A stretch of 64,000 bases of DNA from Ornithinimicrobium sediminis (GCF_021272345.1 NZ_JAJSDQ010000003.1:310001-374000); one strand, 5' to 3'. Positions 51,269 through 60,264 are shown, counted from the stretch's first letter. Numbers and translations: made by a program. The notes: generated by a model not told the origin, from the letters alone.

Positions 51269-51940
51269 TCAGGAACGCGCGGGTGTCGGGTGGCCCTCCG
51301 AGGCCTGCACGACGACGATGCCCGAGCCGCTGAGGCACAGCTGGTAGGCCTCACCGGAGCCGCGACCGACCAGCGCCCCTGCGGTGGCGGTCCTGCGGAC
51401 GCTCGACTGCAGCCCGGCCGACCAGAGCACGGCGGCCTGCATGTCGACATATGTGGGCTCGTCGACCTGGAGCACCACCGGGCGGCCGTGGGCCGTCACG
51501 GCAAGCACACCGTGGCCGGTGAAGGTCGTGTTGAACAGGCCGCCGCTGAGCATGGAGGCTCCCTCGACCCGCTGGATGTCCCACTCCAGCGAGCTCTCGA
51601 AGGCCAGGACCGCACCGCCGTTCACGGTGACCGACTCGCCCTCCAGCTCCAGGAGGAAGATCTCGTCGGCGTCGTGGGCCAGGAAGACGTCGCCCGAGCC
51701 GCTGACCTTCATCAGCGGCATGCCCTCCCCGGTCAGCACCTTCTTGAACATCCGGCCGACACCGCCGCTGCCCTGGTAGGCGAAGTCGACGTCTCCCTGG
51801 TAGGCGACCATCGACCCCTGCTTGGCGAAGAAGTGGCCGCTGGTGCCGGCCAGGTCGACCTTCAGCATCCGTGGGTTCTGCAGCACGAACGTGCCCGGCT
51901 CGGTGGACCGCTCGAGGTGCTCCGTCAGGTCGCTCTTCAT
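51269..51940 (-). CDS. AIM24 family protein
   Basis: This 223-residue beta-rich protein matches AIM24/TerD-adjacent fold proteins: VLQNPRMLKVDLAGTSGHFF, AKQGSMVAYQGDVDFAYQGS, MPLMKVSGSGDVFLAHDADE and NTTFTGHGVLAVTAHG. The mitochondrial relative affects membrane organisation; in bacteria the function is unclear. The ATG at 51940 precedes the family core and the upstream extension is not conserved-looking. Confidence 0.87.
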   Translation of the reverse strand: MKSDLTEHLERSTEPGTFVLQNPRMLKVDLAGTSGHFFAKQGSMVAYQGDVDFAYQGSGGVGRMFKKVLTGEGMPLMKVSGSGDVFLAHDADEIFLLELEGESVTVNGGAVLAFESSLEWDIQRVEGASMLSGGLFNTTFTGHGVLAVTAHGRPVVLQVDEPTYVDMQAAVLWSAGLQSSVRRTATAGALVGRGSGEAYQLCLSGSGIVVVQASEGHPTPARS

Positions 51941-52013
51941 GGTGAGACGGTATCCGCGCAGCGCCCTTCTGTGGGAGGCTCTGTCTGGTTTCCGCCACGT
52001 CAAGGAGGTTCCC

Positions 52014-52361
52014 ATGAGCACGACCGGTCTGCAGACCGTCATCTACCCGGTCCACGACGCCGAGGCGTCCAAGGTGCTGTTCACCCGGCTGCTCGGGGTG
52101 GAGCCGACCACCGACACCGCCGACTACGTGGGCTACGACCTGGCGGGGCAGCACATCGGGCTCGACCCGCACGGGCATGCCCGGGGGCTGACGGAGCCGA
52201 CGAGCTACTGGCACGTCGACGACATCCGGGGCACCATGGCCGCGCTGGTCGAGCGGGGCGCGATGGAGCAGCAGGCCGTCGTCGACGTGGGCGGGGGCAG
52301 GCTCCTGGGGTCGGTCAGCGACGCGGACGGCAACGTCATCGGGCTGATCCAGTCGCCCTGA
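52014..52361 (+). CDS. VOC family protein
   Basis: This 115-residue single-domain VOC protein has LQTVIYPVHDAEASKVLFTR, LLGVEPTTDTADYVGYDLAG and SYWHVDDIRGTMAALVERGA, ending SVSDADGNVIGLIQSP. The spacing of His/Glu residues is incomplete for metal binding. AAGGAGGTTCCC precedes the ATG. Its function is unknown; it is monocistronic. Confidence 0.85.
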   Translation: MSTTGLQTVIYPVHDAEASKVLFTRLLGVEPTTDTADYVGYDLAGQHIGLDPHGHARGLTEPTSYWHVDDIRGTMAALVERGAMEQQAVVDVGGGRLLGSVSDADGNVIGLIQSP

Positions 52362-52409
52362 GGCTCGGCTCGACCCCCTCCTCGCCCGTCCACACGAGGG
52401 ACGGGACGC

Positions 52410-52823
52410 TCAGACGAGCAGGGCTGCCAGGGCTCCGGCCAGGGCCACGACGGCCCCCAGGCTGCGGACCCGGTCGGCGACGAGCAGGCGACCCAGCAGC
52501 GCGTCGTCCCGTCCCCGTCCGAGCGCACCGTGGGTCGGCGCTGCGACGGCCGCGGTGGTGACCCCCGCCACCAGGGCGCCCGCGACGGAGAGCCACACCC
52601 ACGGGTTGCCCGGGGCGACGATCAGGGCCCACAGCCCGGTGCCGGCGAGCCCGAGGTAGGTGATCCCGACGACCGGCACGATGGAGCGGCCGTGCGCCTC
52701 GTGGGCCGTGGACCACCGCTCGGCCGGCACCCGCGCCAGCGCGGGGTAGACGACCGACGTCACCGTGAGCTGGAAGCCCGCGTGCAGGGCCGCGGCCACG
52801 GCCAGCGCGGTGAGGGCGTCCAT
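52410..52823 (-). CDS. Small four-helix membrane protein
   Basis: This 137-residue protein has four predicted helices: LTALAVAAALHAGFQLTVTS, SIVPVVGITYLGLAGTGLWA, WVWLSVAGALVAGVTTAAVA and LGAVVALAGALAALLV. HGRS and THGALGRGRDD lie in the loops. It may relate to DUF1772-like proteins, though I cannot confirm it. It lies 22 bp downstream of the GltS-like gene's own start region but is read from its own ATG. Confidence 0.6.
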   Translation of the reverse strand: MDALTALAVAAALHAGFQLTVTSVVYPALARVPAERWSTAHEAHGRSIVPVVGITYLGLAGTGLWALIVAPGNPWVWLSVAGALVAGVTTAAVAAPTHGALGRGRDDALLGRLLVADRVRSLGAVVALAGALAALLV

Positions 52824-52845
52824 GGGGGTGATCGTAGGTGGCGCC

Positions 52846-54297
52846 TCAGCCGACGCCGGACCTGGCCTCGGCCGGCCGGTCCTTCCTGCCCTGCCGGACC
52901 TCTCGTCCGTAGTAGGCGTAGCCCCCGACGACCGCGACGACGAAGAGCGCGGCCATCGCCACCAGCAGCGGCCAGGGGCCGAACTGGTAGATGAGCGGGA
53001 TGGACGCCGCCGTGATGAGGCCGCCGCCGAAGAAGGGCTCGAAGACCAGCTGCTTGTAGCCGAACGCCTCGAAGGCCGGGCTGTCCGACTCCGGGTCGAC
53101 GATGCGCATGAGGATGAGCCCGGTCGCGGTCACGCCCATCGACTGGCCGAAGTCCCCGATGCCGCGCTCGAACCAGTAGCGCGGGATGATCCGGGGCGCC
53201 AGCCAGAGGAACATCCCGACGTTGAGGGCGATGCCTGCGGCGCACAGCAGCAGGAACGGCACGAGGTTCTCGCCGATCGCCTGGATGGACAGGGTCGCCA
53301 GGGCGCTGACGATGAGGAAGTCCAGCGCCAGGCCCTGGATGCGCAGCATCATCTGGTGGTCGATGAGATGGCCCGCCCCGGCCTTCTCGGCCACGAGCTG
53401 GACGACGACGCCCCCGAGCATGGCCAGCGGGAAGAGCGGGACGAACTCGAAGAGCTCGAAGCTGTCGGCCCACCAGAGCTGCTCGACCCACTGCAGACCG
53501 CTCAGCAGCAGCCAGCCGACGAGGATGGCCAGCGCCACGATGGCCATGTGCAGCGTGAGAGGCTCGACCGAGGCGGGCCTGCTGGTCATCATCGCGGCCG
53601 GGTAGTTCTCGTCCTTGGCGAACAGGCCCTTCTGCTCCTCGATCGAGGTCCTCACGTCGTCGCGGACGATCTCGGTGCGCCCGGTGCGGACGGCCCAGTT
53701 GATCATCACGATGCCGAGCAGGATGCCGCCGACGATGCCGACGGTGGCGATGCCCAGCGCCAGGTCCGCCCCGTCCTCGAAGCCCAGCTCCTCCAGGACG
53801 GGGCGCATGCCGGCGGCCGTGCCGTGGCCGCCCTCGAAGCCGATCTCGATGAGGGCGCCCACCATGGGCGTCGTGCTGAAGACCGGCACCAGCACCGCGA
53901 CGGCGAGCAGCAGCCCGACGACGTACTGCCCGGACCCCAGCGCCACCCCCAGGGAGAGCTGCGGGCCCACCAGGCGGGCGGCCCGGCGAGGGGTCGGCAG
54001 GGTCTGACCGAGGAAGAGGGTGGCGAAGACGATGCTGATGAGCAGCCCCGGCAGGGTCGACCACACCGAGAGCATCTCCTCGCTGAAGAGCCCGGCATCG
54101 GTGAACGTGTCGTTGCCCAGCGCGCTCATGACCTGGCCGAGCACCTGCGGGCCCAGGAACAGCAGGATGAACCCCGCGATGATGGAGCTGGGGAGGAAGA
54201 GCCGCTGCACCAGCCCGCTCTTGACCCGGATGACCTTGCCGATGAGGAGGAAGACCCCCAAGACCATCAGCGCGAAACCGATCTGCTGTGCCGACAT
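52846..54297 (-). CDS. Sodium/glutamate symporter-like (GltS family) protein
   Basis: This 483-residue polytopic protein resembles GltS: LFLPSSIIAGFILLFLGPQV, FSTTPMVGALIEIGFEGGHG, TAAGMRPVLEELGFEDGADL and FGQSMGVTATGLILMRIVDP. The two repeats each with a Gly-rich half-helix suit the family's elevator mechanism. It is about 80 residues longer than E. coli GltS, mainly in the central loop (TGRTEIVRDDVRTSIEEQKG). Substrate is probably glutamate or a similar dicarboxylate with Na+. GGGGGAAGGATCGGGG precedes the ATG. Confidence 0.85.
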   Translation of the reverse strand: MSAQQIGFALMVLGVFLLIGKVIRVKSGLVQRLFLPSSIIAGFILLFLGPQVLGQVMSALGNDTFTDAGLFSEEMLSVWSTLPGLLISIVFATLFLGQTLPTPRRAARLVGPQLSLGVALGSGQYVVGLLLAVAVLVPVFSTTPMVGALIEIGFEGGHGTAAGMRPVLEELGFEDGADLALGIATVGIVGGILLGIVMINWAVRTGRTEIVRDDVRTSIEEQKGLFAKDENYPAAMMTSRPASVEPLTLHMAIVALAILVGWLLLSGLQWVEQLWWADSFELFEFVPLFPLAMLGGVVVQLVAEKAGAGHLIDHQMMLRIQGLALDFLIVSALATLSIQAIGENLVPFLLLCAAGIALNVGMFLWLAPRIIPRYWFERGIGDFGQSMGVTATGLILMRIVDPESDSPAFEAFGYKQLVFEPFFGGGLITAASIPLIYQFGPWPLLVAMAALFVVAVVGGYAYYGREVRQGRKDRPAEARSGVG

Positions 54298-54374
54298 CCC
54301 CGATCCTTCCCCCGGTGGGCAGGTTGCTCGGCACACGGTCCCACTGACTCGGCGTTCCAGCGAGTCATGCACCG

Positions 54375-54414
54375 AAGGCCATGCCGCGTGCGGAGCGCAC
54401 GACGACATGGCCTT
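54375..54414. other. Nested stem-loop upstream of the GltS-like gene
   Basis: AAGGCCATG at 54375-54383 pairs perfectly with CATGGCCTT at 54406-54414. Inside, CGTGC and GCACG form a second stem. It lies between the GlsB stop and the GltS-like start on the minus strand, and could be the GlsB terminator or a leader structure. A smaller hairpin, GGGCGT/ACGCCC, sits just after the GlsB stop at about 54427-54443. Confidence 0.5.
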
Positions 54415-54448
54415 GACGGCAGGTGGCGGGCGTCAGACGCCCGACCGC

Positions 54449-54730
54449 TCAGGTCAGGTTCTTCTTCTTCGCGTTGCTGGAGTACATGCCCTCGGCGACA
54501 CCGAGGAGCAGCACGGCCGCGATGACCGCGAGGATGAAGCCGAGGACGTTGAGCTCGAAGATGTCACCGGTGCCGATGAGGCTGGCGAGGAAGCCGCCGA
54601 TGAGGGTGCCGGCGACGCCGAGCAGCAGCGTCATGACGAGGCTGAGACCCTGCTTGCCGGGCTTGAGCAGGCGCGCGAGCGCACCGATGATCAGGCCGGC
54701 GACGAGGAAGCCGAGGATGTCGAGAAACAT
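54449..54730 (-). CDS. GlsB/YeaQ/YmgE family membrane protein
   Basis: This 93-residue protein has three helices and the family core LDILGFLVAGLIIGALARLL, then GLSLVMTLLLGVAGTLIGGF and LNVLGFILAVIAAVLLLGVA. It is a stress-associated transglycosylase-associated-type membrane protein of unknown mechanism. It diverges from the LytS gene 133 bp away. Confidence 0.92.
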   Translation of the reverse strand: MFLDILGFLVAGLIIGALARLLKPGKQGLSLVMTLLLGVAGTLIGGFLASLIGTGDIFELNVLGFILAVIAAVLLLGVAEGMYSSNAKKKNLT

Positions 54731-54863
54731 GGGGAACTCCTTGTGTGGTGGATGCGCCCCTGAAAGGCCGCTGACAGGCAACAAGGTATGACGTGAGGGC
54801 TCCTTCGCCACCACGCCACACCGGCTGCCAACCCTCCACCCTACAGGGGCCTACGCTCAGATC

Positions 54864-56060
54864 GTGCCAGGCGCCTTCCACCTCCCGACCGCCATCGTGG
54901 TGGCCGGCGCCTTCGTGCTGGTGGGTGCGCTGGTGCTGCTCTGGAGGAGGCAGCGCGCCCGAGGCTTCCTCTCGGACGTCGACCGGGCGACCTACGAGAC
55001 GCTGAGCACGGTGTCCCAGGCCTCCCGCCACCTGCGCGCAGGGCTGACGGCCGAGGGTGCTGCCCGTTCGGCGAAGGACCTGCGCTCGATGCTGGGCGCG
55101 TCGGCGCTCGCGGTGTGCGACACCGGCGGGGTGCTGGCGTGGGACGGCGCGGCCGACCACCACGCCGGGACAGCTGTGGCGCTGGCCGCCTCGGCGCGGC
55201 ACACCGGCCGTGTCGTGGTGCTGGGCCGGGAGGAGGTGGCGTGCGCGCGGCCCGACTGCCCGGTCCGCGGTGCGGTGGTGGCTCTGCTCGTGAGCGAGGA
55301 CGTCGTGGTCGGCACGCTCACCGCCTACGCCGCCCGTCCGTCGGCCGGGCTGGCGCGCGCCACCGAGCAGGTCGCGGCCTGGGTGTCGGCGCAGGTCGAG
55401 CTGTCCGAGCTCGACCGCGAACGCACCCGGGCGATGGAGGCCGAGCTGCGCTCGCTGCGGGCGCAGATCAGCCCGCACTTCACCTACAACTCCCTGGCGG
55501 CCATCGCCTCGTTCGTGCGCACCGACCCCGACCGGGCGCGCGAGCTGCTGCTCGAGTTCGCCGACTTCACCCGGTACGCCCTGCGGCGCGGTGGTGCCTT
55601 CACGACGCTGGCCGAGGAGCTGCGCAACGTCGAGCGCTACCTGGTGCTGGAGCAGGCGAGGTTCGGTGACCGGCTGCAGGTCAGCCTGCTGGTCGCGCCC
55701 GAGGTGCTCCCCCTGGCCGTGCCCTACCTGGTGGTGCAGCCCCTGGTGGAGAACGCCGTGCGGCACGGGCTGGCCGGCAAGGAGGGGGTGGGCCACGTGT
55801 CGATCACCGCCACCGACCGGGGGTCCGAGGCCGAGATCGTCGTGGAGGACGACGGTGTCGGGGCGGACCCCGAGGTGGTCCGACAGGTGCTCGACGGGGT
55901 GCGTGAGTCGGACAGCCTGGGGCTCGGCAACGTCGACGCGCGGCTGCGCCAGGTCTACGACGACGACCACGGCCTGGTGGTCGAGACCGCGCCCGGGCTG
56001 GGCACGAAGGTGAGCTTCCGCATCCCGAAGTACGCTCCCGGCGTCCACCCTGCGGCGTAG
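54864..56060 (+). CDS. LytS-type sensor histidine kinase
   Basis: This 398-residue kinase has one N-terminal helix (residues 8-26) and a GAF-like sensory region (45-165) with Cys residues in ACARPDCPVRGA, a pattern seen in LytS-type kinases. The His-kinase domain carries phospho-acceptor His205 in AQISPHFTYNSLAAIASFVR. The ATPase region shows QPLVENAVRHGL and DDGVGADPEVV. It starts GTG. It is followed 10 bp later by a LytTR response regulator and then a symporter gene. The signal may be a carboxylate, as in related LytS/LytR and BtsS/YpdA pairs; the Cys residues could sense redox state. Confidence 0.9.
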   Translation: MPGAFHLPTAIVVAGAFVLVGALVLLWRRQRARGFLSDVDRATYETLSTVSQASRHLRAGLTAEGAARSAKDLRSMLGASALAVCDTGGVLAWDGAADHHAGTAVALAASARHTGRVVVLGREEVACARPDCPVRGAVVALLVSEDVVVGTLTAYAARPSAGLARATEQVAAWVSAQVELSELDRERTRAMEAELRSLRAQISPHFTYNSLAAIASFVRTDPDRARELLLEFADFTRYALRRGGAFTTLAEELRNVERYLVLEQARFGDRLQVSLLVAPEVLPLAVPYLVVQPLVENAVRHGLAGKEGVGHVSITATDRGSEAEIVVEDDGVGADPEVVRQVLDGVRESDSLGLGNVDARLRQVYDDDHGLVVETAPGLGTKVSFRIPKYAPGVHPAA

Positions 56061-56069
56061 CCTGCAGCC

Positions 56070-56819
56070 ATGTCCGGTGCCGCGCGCAGGCCGCTGACCG
56101 CTCTCGTCGTCGACGACGAGCTGCCGGCGCTGTCCGAGGTGGCCTACCTGCTCGAGCGCGACCCACGCATCGGCGAGGTGGTCACCGCGTCCTCCGGCAC
56201 CGAGGCGCTGCGGGCGCTGGAGGGACGGGCGGTCGACGTCGTCTTCAGCGACATCTCCATGCCGGGTCTCGACGGGATGGCGCTCGCCCGTGTGGTCGCC
56301 CGGTTCGCCGAGCGCCCTCAGGTCGTCTTCGTCACCGCGCACGACCACCACGCCGTCGACGCCTTCGCGGTGCGGGCCGTCGACTACGTGATGAAGCCGG
56401 TGCGCGAGGACCGGCTGGCCGAGGCGGTGCGCCGGGCGGTCGACGCGGTGTTCCCGGCCGGCGCCGCCACCGAGCCCGACGAGACGGTCGCGGTGGAGCT
56501 CGGCGGGGTCACCCGCTTCGTGGCCCGGGGCTCGATCCGCTACGTCGAGGCGCAGGGCGACTACGCCCGGCTCTACACGGACACCGGCTCGCACCTGGTG
56601 CGCACACCGCTGGGGACGCTGGAGGAGCGCTGGTCCGGCGCCGGCTTCCTGCGCATCCATCGCTCGACGCTGGTCAACCTCGCCCACGTCACCGAGGTGC
56701 GGATGAGCCACGGACGGTATGCGGTGGCCCTCGGCGACACCGAGCTGCCGGTCAGCCGCCGGCACGCCAAGGACCTGCGGGACACCCTGCTCGGACCCCG
56801 TCGGGACGAGCGCGGCTGA
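56070..56819 (+). CDS. LytTR family response regulator
   Basis: This 249-residue regulator has a receiver domain: LTALVVDDELPALSEVAYLL, phospho-acceptor Asp61 in VVFSDISMPGLDG, and Lys109 in DYVMKPV. A C-terminal LytTR DNA-binding domain follows (SIRYVEAQGDYARLYTDTGS, FLRIHRSTLVNLAHVTEVRM). Such domains bind pairs of direct repeats spaced about 21 bp. A matching repeat pair lies before the DUF485 gene at 63.6 kb. It probably controls the symporter genes. Confidence 0.92.
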   Translation: MSGAARRPLTALVVDDELPALSEVAYLLERDPRIGEVVTASSGTEALRALEGRAVDVVFSDISMPGLDGMALARVVARFAERPQVVFVTAHDHHAVDAFAVRAVDYVMKPVREDRLAEAVRRAVDAVFPAGAATEPDETVAVELGGVTRFVARGSIRYVEAQGDYARLYTDTGSHLVRTPLGTLEERWSGAGFLRIHRSTLVNLAHVTEVRMSHGRYAVALGDTELPVSRRHAKDLRDTLLGPRRDERG

Positions 56820-56822
56820 GCG

Positions 56823-57227
56823 ATGGACGAGCCGAGCGAGCCCCGTCCGCAGCAGACCCGGCATACCCGGCGGGTGCGCGTGACCAGCAGCCGCCGGGGT
56901 GCCGCCCGACCGGCGGGCGGCGCAGCGCTGTCGCGCGACCTGGCCGAGCAGACCGGGCTGGGCGAGATCTACCTGCAGGGCCTGCTGCGGGCCCAGCTGC
57001 GCCTGTCGCTGACCGTGCTCGGGGTCGGCGTGCTGGCGCTGGGCGGGCTGCCGGTGCTCTTCCTGGCCGTTCCCGCGACCCGCGAGCTGGGGGTGCTGGG
57101 CATCCCGTTCCCCTGGCTGGTCCTGGGCGGGCTGGTCTACCCGGTGGCCGCCCTGGCGGCCCGGTGGTACGCCCGCGCCGCCGAGCGCCTGGAGCGTGAC
57201 TTCGCCGAGATCGTCGGTCGCGGGTGA
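56823..57227 (+). CDS. Small membrane protein in the LytTR-symporter operon
   Basis: This 134-residue protein has two C-terminal helices (LSLTVLGVGVLALGGLPVLF, WLVLGGLVYPVAALAARWYA) after a basic N-terminal region. The layout recalls DUF485-type partners of solute:sodium symporters. It begins 3 bp after the LytTR stop and overlaps the symporter start (GTGA). The segment RDLAEQTGLGEIYLQGLLRA precedes the helices. The family is not firmly identified. Confidence 0.75.
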   Translation: MDEPSEPRPQQTRHTRRVRVTSSRRGAARPAGGAALSRDLAEQTGLGEIYLQGLLRAQLRLSLTVLGVGVLALGGLPVLFLAVPATRELGVLGIPFPWLVLGGLVYPVAALAARWYARAAERLERDFAEIVGRG

Positions 57228-58738
57228 ACGTGCCGCTGAGCGCCGGCGCGGTGGCCTTCGTCTGCCTGCTGACCCTGGCCGTGGGCGCCTTCGGGCTGCG
57301 GGTCTCCCGGGCGACCAGCGACTTCTACGTCGCCGGGCGCACCGTCACGCCGTTCCGCAACGCGAGCGCCATCGGGGGGGAGTACCTCTCCGCCGCGTCC
57401 TTCCTCGGCATCGCCGGCCTGGTCTACGACCGGGGCGTCGACATGCTGTGGTTCCCGGTCGGCTACACCGTGGGGTACGTCGTGCTCCTCGTGCTGGTGG
57501 CGGCACCGCTGCGCCGATCCGGTGCCTACACGCTGCCGGACTTCGCCGAGGCGAGGCTGGAGTCCCGACGGGTCAGGCTGGTCTGCTCGGTGCTGGTGGT
57601 GGGGATCGGGTGGCTCTACCTGCTGCCCCAGCTCGCCGGGGCGGGCATCACGCTGGCGCTGGTCACCGGGGCGCCGCTGTGGCTGGGCGGGGCGGTGGTC
57701 ACCGTGGTCGTCGTGCTGAGCGTCGCGGCCGGCGGCATGCGCTCGATCACGCTGGTGCAGGCCATGCAGTACTGGCTGAAGCTCACCGCCATCGCCGTGC
57801 CCGCCTTCGTGCTGCTCGCGGTGTGGGCCCAGGACGGGGGGCCGGGGCCCGTGGCCGACCTGGCGTGGCGGCTCCCCCTGGCCGGCCCGGGCGACGAGCA
57901 CGGCCTCTACCGCACCTACTCGCTCCTGCTGGCGCTCGCGCTCGGCACGATGGGCCTGCCGCACGTGCTCGTGCGCTTCTACACCAACCCCGACGGCGGT
58001 GGGGCCCGCCGGACCACGGTGACCGTCATCGCGCTGCTGGGGGCCTTCTACGTCTTCACGCCCCTCTACGGGGTGCTGGGCCGGACCTACCTCCCGTCGC
58101 TGCCGGAGGGGGCCCGGGTCGACTCGGTCACCCTGCGGCTGCCCTCCGAGATGCTGCCGGGCCTCGGCGGTGAGCTGCTCACCGCAGTGCTGGCCGGAGG
58201 AGCGTTCGCGGCCTTCCTCTCCACCGCCTCCGGGCTCACCGTCTCGGTGACCGGCGTCATCAGCCAGGACCTGCTGCGACCGGTCCTGGCGCGGCTGTCC
58301 GGGGGTGACCACTCCGAGGTGCGGGCGTTCCGCCTCGCGGCGGTCCTGGCCGCCGCGGTGCCGTATGCCGTGAGCCCGGTCATCGGGGACATCTCGCTGG
58401 CGACCATGGTCGGGCTCGCGTTCGCCGTGGCCGCCTCGACCTTCGCCCCGCTGCTGGTGCTCGGGGTGTGGTGGCCACGCCTGACCACCGCCGGTGCTGC
58501 CGCGGGGCTGGTGGTCGGCGGGGTCCTGGCCACCGGCGCGGTCACCGCCACCCTGGCTCTGGGCGAGCTCGGCGGCTGGCCGGGTGCCCTGCTGGCCCAG
58601 CCCGGGGCCTGGACGGTGCCGGTCGCGGCAGCCGTGGCCGTGGGGGTCTCGCTGGCGACCCCGCACCGCATACCGCGAGGCACGGGGCGCACCCTGGCCC
58701 GCCTGCACACGCCCGAGGGCGCGCGCGCCCGCACCTGA
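57224..58738 (+). CDS. Sodium:solute symporter (acetate permease-like)
   Basis: This 504-residue transporter has about 13 helices and SSS-family landmarks: SDFYVAGRTVTPFRNASAIG, GEYLSAASFLGIAGLVYDRG, FAEARLESRRVRLVCSVLVV, LPHVLVRFYTNPDGGGARRT and AAFLSTASGLTVSVTGVISQ. It is close to ActP/MctC-type monocarboxylate symporters. GTG at 57224 overlaps the upstream small gene. It is encoded with LytS/LytTR, which probably controls it. The substrate is likely acetate, pyruvate or a similar acid. Confidence 0.9.
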   Translation: MNVPLSAGAVAFVCLLTLAVGAFGLRVSRATSDFYVAGRTVTPFRNASAIGGEYLSAASFLGIAGLVYDRGVDMLWFPVGYTVGYVVLLVLVAAPLRRSGAYTLPDFAEARLESRRVRLVCSVLVVGIGWLYLLPQLAGAGITLALVTGAPLWLGGAVVTVVVVLSVAAGGMRSITLVQAMQYWLKLTAIAVPAFVLLAVWAQDGGPGPVADLAWRLPLAGPGDEHGLYRTYSLLLALALGTMGLPHVLVRFYTNPDGGGARRTTVTVIALLGAFYVFTPLYGVLGRTYLPSLPEGARVDSVTLRLPSEMLPGLGGELLTAVLAGGAFAAFLSTASGLTVSVTGVISQDLLRPVLARLSGGDHSEVRAFRLAAVLAAAVPYAVSPVIGDISLATMVGLAFAVAASTFAPLLVLGVWWPRLTTAGAAAGLVVGGVLATGAVTATLALGELGGWPGALLAQPGAWTVPVAAAVAVGVSLATPHRIPRGTGRTLARLHTPEGARART

Positions 58739-58921
58739 GCTGGCCCCCGGACCTTGACCCCCCGTGCCCGTTGTGCGCGCGCGTGGCGGTCTCGAACGGC
58801 GCACCCGAGCGCACATCGGGCACCGGGTGAGCCTGCGGGCGAGAGCCCCCACGTGCCTGTGGTGTCCGTCGGCGATAGCGTCACAGGAGGGAGAGACCAT
58901 GGACGAGAGGAAGGCGGCACG

Positions 58922-59503
58922 ATGAGCGACACGTCGCAGGACCGGAAGTCCACCGAGGGTTCCCGGGACGAGCACAAGGCCCACGAGCGCCGTATGTACC
59001 TGCGGTTCGGCGCGATGATCGCCACGTCGACCACGGTGATGTTCCTGCTCACCTACACCAACGCCTACGTCGTCGACCACATGATGTTCAGCGAGGAGCG
59101 CGTCTACATGGCGCTGCTGATGGGGTCGGCGATGGCCATCATCATGCTCGCCTTCATGTGGGGGATGATGTACAAGAACACCGCAGTCAACATCGGCATC
59201 GTCGTCGCCGCCCTGGTGCTCGGCGGTGCGGCGCTCTTCCTGTCCCGCTCCCAGGTCTTCGTGCAGGACAGTGCCTACATGAGCGGCATGATCCCGCACC
59301 ACTCCATCGCCATCCTCACCAGCGAGCGCGCCGACATCGAGGACGTGCGGGTGCGCGAGCTGGCCGACGAGATCATCGAGGCCCAGCGCCGTGAGATCGC
59401 CGAGATGACGTGGCTGATCGACGACATCGGCGACAACGGACCGGCGACCACCGACAGCGAGGCGCAGGAGCGGCCGGTGCCGGACTTCGAGGCCCAGCCC
59501 TGA
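58922..59503 (+). CDS. DUF305 domain membrane protein
   Basis: This 193-residue protein has three predicted helices (residues 29-110) and a C-terminal DUF305 four-helix domain with the His-rich motif YMSGMIPHHSIAILTSERAD, typical of the family. AREL-type helices (VRVRELADEIIEAQRREIAE) follow. DUF305 proteins are often linked to metal, chiefly copper, binding. The upstream 183 bp include a possible TAGCGT -10 box; no other gene is seen there. Confidence 0.86.
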   Translation: MSDTSQDRKSTEGSRDEHKAHERRMYLRFGAMIATSTTVMFLLTYTNAYVVDHMMFSEERVYMALLMGSAMAIIMLAFMWGMMYKNTAVNIGIVVAALVLGGAALFLSRSQVFVQDSAYMSGMIPHHSIAILTSERADIEDVRVRELADEIIEAQRREIAEMTWLIDDIGDNGPATTDSEAQERPVPDFEAQP

Positions 59504-59518
59504 CCGGTCCGGCCTGCG

Positions 59519-59986
59519 TCAGGACGGCACGGGTCCGGCGCCGTAGTGGTCGGCCCGCATCCGACCCTCCTCGACCACGTGCGTCTGGGCGCCGGGCACC
59601 AGGTCGGTGTTCTGCGCTGCCACGGCCAGCCAGGTGCCGTCGTCCTGGCGGGCGGTGACGAGCACGAGCACCCCGTGCCGCTGCCCGGCAGAGCCGCCGC
59701 CGGGGTCGACCTGACCCTCGACGCTCCACCGGACGTGCACGACGGCGATGTCCTCCCCCAGCGCCCGCACCCGCATACGGTCCACGCTCATCGTGCTGCC
59801 GGGGAAGATGTGGGTGAACCCGTAGGCGTGGTTGCGGCGAATCTGCTCCCGCCGCGTCCACCACAGCCCGACGACGTTGACGAAGTCGGCGTCCGCGGCG
59901 AACAGTGCGGCCAGGGCGTCGGCGTCGCCACGGTTCCAGGCCTCGGCGAAGCCGTGCGCGACCTCCTGCGGGGTCTGGGCCGGCAT
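59519..59986 (-). CDS. SgcJ/EcaC-type NTF2-like protein
   Basis: This 155-residue protein has HGFAEAWNRGDADALAALFA, DADFVNVVGLWWTRREQIRR, NHAYGFTHIFPGSTMSVDRM and VVHVRWSVEGQVDPGG, matching SgcJ/EcaC NTF2-like proteins. GGGAGGATTCCG precedes the ATG. The catalytic residues, if any, are unknown. It is convergent with DUF305. Confidence 0.86.
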   Translation of the reverse strand: MPAQTPQEVAHGFAEAWNRGDADALAALFAADADFVNVVGLWWTRREQIRRNHAYGFTHIFPGSTMSVDRMRVRALGEDIAVVHVRWSVEGQVDPGGGSAGQRHGVLVLVTARQDDGTWLAVAAQNTDLVPGAQTHVVEEGRMRADHYGAGPVPS

Positions 59987-60047
59987 CGGAATCCTCCCGG
60001 GAGGGCGGGCGTTGACCGTCTCAGCGTATGCAGTGGAGGCGAGGCCC

Positions 60048-60239
60048 GTGCCGAAGGCACCCCCACCGAAGTGCCCGGTCAGGATCGGTGAGCCCTGCAC
60101 GCTCTGCGTGCCCGGCGCCACGGGGCCGCACGACTGCGGGCTGGTCTACCTGGTGCAGGACGACCCGGAGATGCGCGAGGAGCTGGCCCGGAGACGGCGT
60201 GCTGCGCGGTCGGCCACCACCCCCGGCGGCCGCTCCTGA
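60048..60239 (+). CDS. Small four-Cys protein (DUF6767-like)
   Basis: This 63-residue protein has a compact Cys motif KCPVRIGEPCTLCVPG followed by ATGPHDCGLVYLVQDDPEMR. The C-x7-C-x2-C-x9-C pattern could bind zinc or an iron-sulfur cluster. GTG at 60048 follows GGAGGCGAGGCCC. It starts 61 bp from the divergent SgcJ-type gene and is followed by a strong bidirectional terminator. The function is unknown. Confidence 0.65.
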   Translation: MPKAPPPKCPVRIGEPCTLCVPGATGPHDCGLVYLVQDDPEMREELARRRRAARSATTPGGRS

Positions 60240-60264
60240 GCACCTGACCCGGGCTTCGGACGTG

